A stretch of DNA of 64,000 bases from Bryobacteraceae bacterium (lineage in GTDB: Bacteria; Acidobacteriota; Terriglobia; Bryobacterales; Bryobacteraceae): contig JAWKHH010000001.1 of assembly GCA_041394945.1 (NCBI GenBank), forward strand, positions 2,108,001 to 2,172,000, written 5' to 3'. Below are positions 57,595 through 64,000 of this stretch, piece after piece. The notes under the pieces were generated by a model. That model saw only the letters and a list, made by a program, of their open reading frames with translations. It was not told the DNA's origin and did not search any database. Every line of letters begins with the position of its first letter. Position 1 is the stretch's first letter. Position numbers and translations under genes: made by a program.

Positions 57595-58986
57595 ATGAGC
57601 CCGCGAACTTGGTTCTTGCGACAAATAGCGCTGCCGACGGGAGACATGATCTTCCATCAGGGTCTGATGCGCCGCCTACGGTTCCTCGAGCAAGCCCAAT
57701 GGTGGGAGCGGGATCGAATCGACGCCTATCGGGGCGAAGCGCTGCGGGCGTTGATCCGGACAGCCTACCACGAGGTCCCCTTCTACCGGGAGCGGATGGA
57801 ACGGGCGGGTCTCGCCCCTGACGACATCCGGTCGCCGCGGGACCTGCACCGCCTGCCAGCGGTCACCAAGGCAAGCCTGCGCCAAAGATATCCGAAGGAC
57901 ACGGTTCGGCCAACGGGCCTTGCCACTTACGAAACCACCACGTCCGGTTCGACGGGAACAAACTTCGCAGTTATCGAAGACGCATTCACGGCCGGCCACT
58001 ACCGCGCCTCCTTCCTGCTGGCATTGCACTGGGCAGGGTGGAATCTCGGCGAAGCCCACGTTCAGAACGGGATCAACGTCCACCGGAGCAATGACCGGAA
58101 GTGGAAGGACTGGCTGCTCCGCTGCCACTATCTGACCGCCTACAACGTAAGCGACCGGTACCTGGACGAGGCGCTCGATCGAATGGATGCGAAACGGATC
58201 CGGCATCTATGGGGTTACCCGCCGTCCCTTTACTATCTTGCCCAACGCGCCGCGCAGCGCGGATGGAACGCGCCGCTAAAAAGCGTCGTCACCTGGGGGG
58301 ACACGCTGTATCCCCACTACCGTCGTTCGATCGAGCGTGCTTTCGGCGTGAGAATCAACGACACGTACGGCTGCGGCGAGGGCTTCCAGATAGCGGCGCA
58401 ATGCGGCGCCGGGAGCCACTACCACGTTCATGAACTGGACGTGATCGTCGAGTATGTGGATGAGGGCGGCTGTCCGGCAAGGCCGGGTGAGCCGGGAAAC
58501 GTCCTGATCACGCGCCTGCATCCCGGCCCGATGCCGTTGATCCGCTACCAGGTTGGAGACCGCGCGGCGCCGTCCGCCCTGGAAGCCTGTCCGTGCGGCC
58601 GGCATTGGGAGTTGATGGACAGCATTCAGGGGCGCGACACCGACGTGGTGACAACGCCGGGCGGGAACCGCCTGATCGTTCACTTCTTCACTGGGGTATT
58701 GGCGCACTTCCAGGAGATCGACTCTTATCAGGTGGTCCAGGAAAAGGTGGATTCCATTCGGATTCGTGTCACGGTGAATGCGGCGAGTCAGTTCACGCCG
58801 CAACTGGAGCGCGCCATCAAGACGCGGCTGAGGGAAAATGGCGCCGATCTCGAAATCGAGATGGAGCCAGTGGAGTCAATCCCAGTGGCGGCGTCGGGAA
58901 AGCGGCGATTCGTCATCTCGCGCCTGGGTCCCACGGCCGGTGGAGCGCGGAATGCATCGACTGAAACAGCCCAGGTTGTGAAATGA
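57595..58986 (+). CDS. PaaK-like (phenylacetate-CoA ligase family) adenylate-forming enzyme
   Basis: 463 residues. Blocks of the capsule-associated PaaK/FadD-like ligases: PFYRERMERAGLAPDDIRS, LPAVTKASLRQRYP, the phosphate loop TTSGSTGTNF, WGYPPSLYYLAQRA, NDTYGCGEGFQIAAQCG, LITRLHPGPMPLIRYQVGDR and CPCGRHWELMDSIQGRDTD. The C-terminal lid domain is present. Such genes recur in polysaccharide clusters, where they may activate a carboxylate that decorates the glycan; substrate unknown. The start at 57595 fits the homologous N-terminus; an earlier Met is not in frame. Confidence 0.88.
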   Translation: MSPRTWFLRQIALPTGDMIFHQGLMRRLRFLEQAQWWERDRIDAYRGEALRALIRTAYHEVPFYRERMERAGLAPDDIRSPRDLHRLPAVTKASLRQRYPKDTVRPTGLATYETTTSGSTGTNFAVIEDAFTAGHYRASFLLALHWAGWNLGEAHVQNGINVHRSNDRKWKDWLLRCHYLTAYNVSDRYLDEALDRMDAKRIRHLWGYPPSLYYLAQRAAQRGWNAPLKSVVTWGDTLYPHYRRSIERAFGVRINDTYGCGEGFQIAAQCGAGSHYHVHELDVIVEYVDEGGCPARPGEPGNVLITRLHPGPMPLIRYQVGDRAAPSALEACPCGRHWELMDSIQGRDTDVVTTPGGNRLIVHFFTGVLAHFQEIDSYQVVQEKVDSIRIRVTVNAASQFTPQLERAIKTRLRENGADLEIEMEPVESIPVAASGKRRFVISRLGPTAGGARNASTETAQVVK

Positions 58987-59092
58987 CCGCCGCAGGGATG
59001 CCGGCCTCAGTACGGCATCTGGTACGACCGGTACCTCCGTCCGGCTTGTGCGCCCGCCCTCATCGAACCAAAATACGGCTGGAGGGAAGGCT

Positions 59093-59860
59093 GTGAAAGT
59101 AGTGATTCTCGCGGGCGGCGCCGGCACGCGTTTCGCCGAGGAGACCGATGTACGGCCAAAGCCGATGATCGAGGTCGGCGGCAAGCCGATCCTGTGGCAT
59201 ATCATCCGGCACTATGCTCATTTCGGTTTCAAAGATTTTGTGATCGCGCTCGGTTACAAGGGAGAAGTAATCAAGAAGTACTTCGTGGATTACTTTTCGC
59301 TATCCAGCGATTTGACTGTCTCACTCGGCACGGGCCAAGTCCGAACGCGCAACGGCGGCGTCCTGGACGTCAACGTAGAGCTGATCGATACCGGAGTCCG
59401 CACGCAAACCGGAGGAAGGATCAAGCGCCTGAAGCCGCACATTGGCGACGGGGCCTTCATGCTCACATGGGGCGACGGCGTCTCGAACGTAAACCTGAAG
59501 GACCTGCTGGCCTTTCATCGAGGGCACGGAAAGCTTGCCACGGTGACTGTGGTGCGCCCTCCGGCCCGCTTCGGGCATGTCGTGCTCAACGGTGATTGCG
59601 TCACTGAGTTCGAGGAAAAGCCGCAGGCCGCGGAAGGCTGGATCAATGGCGCATTCTTTGTCCTCGAACCGGAAGCCATCGATTATGTGGCGAGCGACTC
59701 GACGCAGTGGGAGAAGGAACCGATGGCGGGACTGGCCCGGGACGGGCAGTTGATGGCATATCGCCACGACTCGTTCTGGCAATGCATGGATACGGCGCGC
59801 GACCGGGTCCTGTTGCAGAAGCTTTGGGATTCGGATCCGCCGTGGAAAGTCTGGGGTTGA
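59093..59860 (+). CDS. rfbF: Glucose-1-phosphate cytidylyltransferase
   Basis: 255 residues from a GTG preceded by GGAGGG. The nucleotidyltransferase motif is VVILAGGAGTRFAEETDVRP, KPMIEVGGKPILWHIIRHYA. Downstream blocks are FMLTWGDGVSNVNLKDLLAF, FGHVVLNGDCVTEFEEKP, WINGAFFVLEPEAIDYV and FWQCMDTARDRVLLQKLWDS, all typical of RfbF/DdhA. It makes CDP-glucose, the entry to CDP-3,6-dideoxyhexoses or branched sugars. Confidence 0.95.
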   Translation: MKVVILAGGAGTRFAEETDVRPKPMIEVGGKPILWHIIRHYAHFGFKDFVIALGYKGEVIKKYFVDYFSLSSDLTVSLGTGQVRTRNGGVLDVNVELIDTGVRTQTGGRIKRLKPHIGDGAFMLTWGDGVSNVNLKDLLAFHRGHGKLATVTVVRPPARFGHVVLNGDCVTEFEEKPQAAEGWINGAFFVLEPEAIDYVASDSTQWEKEPMAGLARDGQLMAYRHDSFWQCMDTARDRVLLQKLWDSDPPWKVWG

Positions 59861-59891
59861 TCGCCGACGGGGAAGTGGAGGGACGAGCATT

Positions 59892-60983
59892 GTGAGAGTA
59901 CTTGTAACGGGGAGTCACGGATACATCGGAACCATACTGGCGCCGATGCTGGAACGCGCGGGCCATTCCGTCACCGGCATGGATACGGATCTTTATGCGG
60001 CGTGCGACTATGGCCGGGCGCCGGTTCACCCGCGGACGATCGCCAAGGACATTCGTTCCGCGGAGCGCGGGGACCTCGCGGGCTTCGACGCGGTGATTCA
60101 TCTCGCCGGGCTGTCGAACGATCCGTTGGGCTTTCTGGACCCGGAACTCACCTACGACATCAACCATCGCGCGTCGGTTCGCTTGGCCGAACTAGCCAAG
60201 GCCGCCGGCGTGTCGCGATTTCTTTACTCTTCGTCCTGCAGCACCTACGGCGCTTCCGGCGACGGCTACCTCGACGAGAACGGCGTCTTCAATCCGGTAA
60301 CTCCGTACGGCATCTCCAAGGCGCTCGTGGAACGCGACCTTCCGGCGATGGCGGACGACGGGTTCAGCCCGGTGTATCTTCGGAACGCAACCGTATATGG
60401 CTATTCACCGCGGCTACGATTCGATCTCGTGGTGAATAATCTTACCGCCTGGGCCTACTGTACCGGCCATGTCCAGATGAAGAGCGACGGCCAGCCTTGG
60501 CGTCCGCTCGTGCATGTGGAGGACGTGGCGGCAGCGTTCACGGCGCTGTTGACGGCGCCCCGGGAACTGGTGCATAACCGGCCGTTCAACGTCGGGCGGA
60601 CGAGCGAGAACTACCGTGTTCGCGAGGTGGCCGAGATGGTCGCGGCGGCGGTGCCTGGAAGCAAGTGCAGCTTCGCACCCGGCGCGAGTCCCGATTCCCG
60701 TAACTATCGCGTGGATTGCGGCCGCATTGAGCGGGAGATCGAGAGCTACCGGCCGCGGTGGACCGTCGCGGAAGGCGTGCGCGAAGTTCACGCGAAGTAC
60801 CGCGAGTTGGGCCTGTCGGTGGAGGAGTTCGAGGGGCCGAAATACAAGCGCGTCGATCACATTCGCCAGCTTATTCAAGCCGGGGTGTTAGACGAGTCTC
60901 TTCGGAGGATCGATGGGAGGACACTTGATCTTAGAGAAAACGTACGCGCCGCTGTTGGCGGAGCCGCCCCGCACCACGTGTAG
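59892..60983 (+). CDS. NAD-dependent epimerase/dehydratase (extended SDR)
   Basis: 363 residues from GTG 59892. Rossmann MRVLVTGSHGYIGTILAPML, IHLAGLSNDP, the SSCSTYGASG and YGISK catalytic parts (Ser, Tyr-x3-Lys), and VYLRNATVYGYSPRLRFDLV. It follows rfbF by 31 nt and may act on CDP-glucose-derived intermediates or on another NDP-sugar. Its 3' end overlaps the next gene by 71 bp if that gene starts at 60913. Confidence 0.9.
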   Translation: MRVLVTGSHGYIGTILAPMLERAGHSVTGMDTDLYAACDYGRAPVHPRTIAKDIRSAERGDLAGFDAVIHLAGLSNDPLGFLDPELTYDINHRASVRLAELAKAAGVSRFLYSSSCSTYGASGDGYLDENGVFNPVTPYGISKALVERDLPAMADDGFSPVYLRNATVYGYSPRLRFDLVVNNLTAWAYCTGHVQMKSDGQPWRPLVHVEDVAAAFTALLTAPRELVHNRPFNVGRTSENYRVREVAEMVAAAVPGSKCSFAPGASPDSRNYRVDCGRIEREIESYRPRWTVAEGVREVHAKYRELGLSVEEFEGPKYKRVDHIRQLIQAGVLDESLRRIDGRTLDLRENVRAAVGGAAPHHV

Positions 60984-62187
60984 AGCTTGCGGCGGCGGAG
61001 CGCTCGAAACGATCGTTGCATTCGGCGAAACGCCGCTTGCCGACGGGCTGGTTGCCCCGGGCCGGCTGAAGGACGCGGATCCAGTGGCGCCTCTCACGAT
61101 GGTTCTGTGCCCGCAATGCTCACTCGTGCAGATACTCGAGACCGTCCGTCCGGAAGTGCTCTTCAGCGACGACTATCCGTACTACTCGTCCGTGTCGCCG
61201 GCCTTCATGGAGCACGCCAGGGCGAACGCCGTGGAAATGATTGAGACAAGGCGGCTCGATGCGGGGAGCAAGGCTATCGAAATCGCCTCCAACGATGGTT
61301 ACCTGTTAGTCAATTTCGTGGAGCGCGGAATTCCCGCGCTCGGAATCGACGCCGCCAAGGGACCGGCCGAGGCAGCGCAACGAAAGGGCGTTCGCACCAT
61401 GCACGCCTTCTTCACCCGCGAGTTGGCCTTCGAACTCCGGGAAAGGGGCGAATCAGCCGACGTACTTTTCGCGAACAACGTTCTGGCGCACGTTTGGGAC
61501 CTGAACGGATTCGTGGATGGAATCGCGGCCCTGCTGAAGCCGGATGGAGTGGCGGTCATCGAGTGTCCCTACCTGCTCGATCTGATCGGGCACTGCGAGT
61601 TCGACACCGTCTATCATCAGCACCTTTGTTACTTCTCCGTCACCGCGCTCGACCGTCTCTTCCGGAGCCATGGGCTGACGCTTTCGGACATCAGAAAGAT
61701 TCCGATCCATGGAGGTTCGTTGCGCTTGTATGTCACGCACGGAGAAGCGCAGTCGGCGGCCGTGACCGGGATGCTGTCGGACGAGGCGTCGGCCGGAGTG
61801 GCCAAGGCTTCCTTCTACGAAGGCTTCGCGGACCGCGTGGCTCAGATCCGAACGAGTCTCCGCGACGTGCTCGGCCGGCTCAAATCGGAAGGCAAGCGGG
61901 TCGCGGGGTATGGGGCGGCCGCCAAAGGCACGACGATGCTGGCCTATTGCGGAGTTTCCAAAGACGACCTGGAATACATCGTCGATCTCAATCCGCGCAA
62001 GCACGGACTGCATATGCCAGGGAACCGCATTCCGATCGTCCCGGTGACGGTGCTGACGGAGGACCGGCCCGACTACTGCCTTCTCCTGGCATGGAACTTC
62101 TCGGCCGAGATCCTGAAGCAGCAACAATCGTATCGCGACCGCGGCGGACGCTTCATCATTCCCGTTCCGGAGTTGCGCATTGTCTGA
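60913..62187 (+). CDS. Sugar C-methyltransferase with N-terminal zinc site
   Basis: 424 residues. N-terminal four-cysteine zinc site CRACGGG...CPQCSLVQ, the SAM-binding AIEIASNDGYLLVNFVERG with GIDAAKGPAEAAQRKG, then YHQHLCYFSVTALDRLFRSH and the C-terminal C-MT-like domain RVAGYGAAAKGTTMLAYCGV. This is the NDP-hexose 3-C-methyltransferase (TylCIII/NovU) layout. The 71-bp overlap with the epimerase frame is long, so a downstream start such as 60925 (TTG) is possible. It should add a methyl branch to the deoxysugar. Confidence 0.9.
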   Translation: MGGHLILEKTYAPLLAEPPRTTCRACGGGALETIVAFGETPLADGLVAPGRLKDADPVAPLTMVLCPQCSLVQILETVRPEVLFSDDYPYYSSVSPAFMEHARANAVEMIETRRLDAGSKAIEIASNDGYLLVNFVERGIPALGIDAAKGPAEAAQRKGVRTMHAFFTRELAFELRERGESADVLFANNVLAHVWDLNGFVDGIAALLKPDGVAVIECPYLLDLIGHCEFDTVYHQHLCYFSVTALDRLFRSHGLTLSDIRKIPIHGGSLRLYVTHGEAQSAAVTGMLSDEASAGVAKASFYEGFADRVAQIRTSLRDVLGRLKSEGKRVAGYGAAAKGTTMLAYCGVSKDDLEYIVDLNPRKHGLHMPGNRIPIVPVTVLTEDRPDYCLLLAWNFSAEILKQQQSYRDRGGRFIIPVPELRIV

Positions 62188-63391
62188 GAATGGCTGCACT
62201 GCGTGCGGTTCCCCGCGAATGGAAGTGTTTCATGAAGTTCGCCGGGTTCCCGTTCACAACACGCTGCTCATGCGCAGCCGTGAGGAAGCGTCCGGTTTTC
62301 CAACCGGCGACATCACGTTAGGCTACTGCTCGGCGTGCGGGTTCATCCGGAACACCGCCTACGATCCTTCACTCCAGCACTACTGCGGAGATATCGAAGA
62401 AACCCAGGCGTTTTCAGCCACGTTCAACGCGTTTCACCAGCGTCTCGCCGAGGAGTTGATCGGCCGCCATCAACTACGCGGCAAGACCGTTCTGGAGATC
62501 GGCTGCGGAAAAGGGGAGTTTCTCCGGATGCTCTGCGAGTTGGGCGGCAACCGCGGCACGGGATTCGATCCCGCCGTCGTGCCCGAACGCAACGGTGGAG
62601 GGGATGCTACTTTCATCGCCGACTTCTATTCCTCCCGATACTTCGACTATCAGGCGGACCTGTTCATCTGCAAGATGACGCTCGAGCATATCCGCGACGC
62701 GGCCGAGTTTACCGGGATGGTGAGACGGGCCGCGCTGCAGCGCGGGTCGCCAGCTTTCTTCATGGTTCCTAACGCCAGCCACGTGCTGCGCTCGGGAGCT
62801 TTCTGGGATGTTTACTACGAACACTGCTCTTACTTCACGCCGGGTGCGCTGGCGCGAATGTTTCGCGCCCAAGGTTGGCGCGTAACGGGACTCTGGACCG
62901 AGTACGAGGATCAGTATCTCGCGATCGAGGCGGAACCTTGCGGAGGCCTTGAGTCCGCGCTTGAACCGCACGCGGCGGCGACCGAGGAGACGCCGCGGGA
63001 AGGGAGAGCCGCGGCCGGGGACTTCGCGAGGAACGTCGACGAGGCGATCGAGGCATGGCGCGCGTTGGCGCGATCGATGCGGCCCGGCGGGAAGCCGTGG
63101 GCGCTTTGGGGCGGCGGCTCCAAGGCCGTTGCGTTTGTCTCGGCACTAGGAGGCGAGTTGGGTCCGAGCTACGCAGTGGACATCAATCCGTACAAGCAAG
63201 GCGCTTTTCTGCCCGGGTCCGGGATTCCGGTGATCGGCCCGGCGGCGTTGCGCAACCAACGGCCGGAGTATGTGGTCGTCATGAATCCGATCTACCAGCG
63301 GGAAGTGGAGGAGGAACTCGCGCGGCAGGGCGTGGACACCAAGGTCCTGGCCCTCGACGCGGCGGTCCCACCGCGGAAGGAGGTTGTTTGA
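62180..63391 (+). CDS. SAM-dependent methyltransferase, second zinc-type sugar methylase
   Basis: 403 residues from a TTG that overlaps the upstream stop. The zinc cysteines are CTACGS and CSACGF. SAM motif TVLEIGCGKGEFLRMLCELG, then YYEHCSYFTPGALARMF and a C-terminal half with WALWGGGSKAVAFVSALGG. It has the same three-part plan as the preceding gene but is clearly diverged, so the pair arose by an old duplication. Probably a second branch or tailoring step for the same sugar. Confidence 0.87.
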   Translation: MSENGCTACGSPRMEVFHEVRRVPVHNTLLMRSREEASGFPTGDITLGYCSACGFIRNTAYDPSLQHYCGDIEETQAFSATFNAFHQRLAEELIGRHQLRGKTVLEIGCGKGEFLRMLCELGGNRGTGFDPAVVPERNGGGDATFIADFYSSRYFDYQADLFICKMTLEHIRDAAEFTGMVRRAALQRGSPAFFMVPNASHVLRSGAFWDVYYEHCSYFTPGALARMFRAQGWRVTGLWTEYEDQYLAIEAEPCGGLESALEPHAAATEETPREGRAAAGDFARNVDEAIEAWRALARSMRPGGKPWALWGGGSKAVAFVSALGGELGPSYAVDINPYKQGAFLPGSGIPVIGPAALRNQRPEYVVVMNPIYQREVEEELARQGVDTKVLALDAAVPPRKEVV

Positions 63392-63393
63392 AG

Positions 63394-64000
63394 ATGAACA
63401 CGCCGCGAGTCTCGATTGGGCTTCCGATCTACAACGGGTCGAACTTCATGCGCGAGACCATTGACAGCGTCCTTCGGCAGACGTTCACTGATTGGGAACT
63501 GGTGATTTGCGACAACGCTTCGACGGATGCGACACCGGAGATCTGCCGGGAGTATGCGGCTCGCGACTCGAGGATTCGCTTCTATGCAAACGCGAAGAAC
63601 ATGGGCGCCGCCTACAACTACGACCGCGTCCTCGAGCTTTCCCGCGGAGAGTATTTCAAATGGACGGCGCACGACGACTTGATGGCTCCGGACTTTCTCG
63701 AGAAGTGCGCCGGACTGCTAGACTCCGACCGGAGCGCCATCGGCGCGGCACCGCAAGCGGCGATGATCGACGAGTCGGGGCAGATCCTGAGAGAGCCGTG
63801 GAGGGAGGTCTCGATGTCGTCCGAACGTCCGTCGGAACGATATCGGCAGCAGCTGACTGACGCGGAGGGTTTCCGGCAGATCTTCGGACTATATCGCACG
63901 CCGGTTGTGCGCAACTGCGGGCCTAACGGACGCTGGGGCAGTTCGGACAAGAACTTTCTCGCCCGCCTCAGCCTGCAGGGAAAGATCCTGGTAACCGATA
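63394..64000 (+). CDS. Glycosyltransferase family 2, N-terminal part
   Basis: At least 202 codons, cut by the window end. GT-A motifs: VSIGLPIYNGSNFMRETIDS, FTDWELVICDNASTDATPEI, NMGAAYNYDRVLEL and FKWTAHDDLMAPDFLEKCAG, where DD is the metal-binding pair. It starts 3 nt after the methyltransferase stop. Likely transfers a sugar of the surface polysaccharide. Confidence 0.9.
   Translation, partial: MNTPRVSIGLPIYNGSNFMRETIDSVLRQTFTDWELVICDNASTDATPEICREYAARDSRIRFYANAKNMGAAYNYDRVLELSRGEYFKWTAHDDLMAPDFLEKCAGLLDSDRSAIGAAPQAAMIDESGQILREPWREVSMSSERPSERYRQQLTDAEGFRQIFGLYRTPVVRNCGPNGRWGSSDKNFLARLSLQGKILVTD

Noticed and set aside
52505..64000. A second variable repeat elsewhere in the window
   Set aside because: No other copy of the TR 3' anchor was found when reading the region; a remote VR would need a genome-wide search.

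Overview
The window is GC-rich chromosomal DNA, most likely from the Acidobacteriota (Bryobacterales/Solibacter-like). This is inferred from gene content, not from a marker phylogeny. The clues are three very large CarboxypepD_reg/Oar-type TonB receptors, a Ser/Thr kinase with a TolB-type propeller next to a TIGR02999-type sigma factor, a membrane-bound dehydrogenase/HEAT/cytochrome c lipoprotein, a CotH plus lamin-tail protein, a ceramidase-like enzyme, and a copy of the 'KSTGPRTPEGKARS' protein family that is common in this group.

Layout. 1-8.1 kb holds two small membrane paralogues, a myo-inositol oxygenase, a 93-bp hairpin repeat array, a CotH/LTD protein, a cytochrome lipoprotein and a decayed AAA-ATPase/DUF4276 pair. 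8.1-15.2 kb has a TonB receptor, an ECF sigma/anti-sigma pair (the anti-sigma carries an HNH-like tail), a VOC protein, an isochorismatase-like hydrolase, an ACS-type MFS transporter and a FecR-domain protein. 15.2-19.9 kb has an ArsR/SRPBCC module, a methyltransferase, pdxH, gap and a bacterioferritin. 19.9-27 kb has the kinase and its sigma factor, tRNA-Arg(ACG), a DUF971 gene, a bifunctional Rel and a TPR lipoprotein. 27-39.8 kb is housekeeping: exbD-exbD-exbB-tonB, secF-secD-yajC-tgt, nfeD and a slipin gene separated by an opposite-strand AlbA_2 regulator, then rseP-dxr. 40-51.6 kb has a GlxR-type dehydrogenase, two tandem nearly identical 1150-residue TonB receptors, the ceramidase-like enzyme and a fatty acid desaturase.

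The most interesting region is 51.6-57.3 kb: a diversity-generating retroelement (DGR). A conserved hypothetical gene overlaps, by 1 nt, a gene for a trypsin-like protease-NACHT NTPase-FGE/C-type-lectin protein. The 3' end of that gene is a variable repeat (VR). Downstream lie avd, a DGR-type reverse transcriptase and a template repeat (TR). TR and VR can be aligned base by base: in the core 18 of 29 template adenines are substituted, against one of the roughly 80 non-adenine positions. The RT carries two lesions, a 93-bp palindromic in-frame insertion just after motif A and a 1-nt frameshift near the C-terminus. The system may therefore be a recently silenced diversifying immune-type receptor. 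Sequencing error could explain the frameshift but not the insertion.

57.6-64 kb begins a surface-polysaccharide locus: a PaaK-like ligase, glucose-1-phosphate cytidylyltransferase, an NDP-sugar epimerase/dehydratase, two zinc-type sugar methyltransferases and a GT2 glycosyltransferase that runs off the window. A recurring theme is a -10-like hexamer 6-9 nt upstream of a start codon, which suggests leaderless mRNAs are common here.
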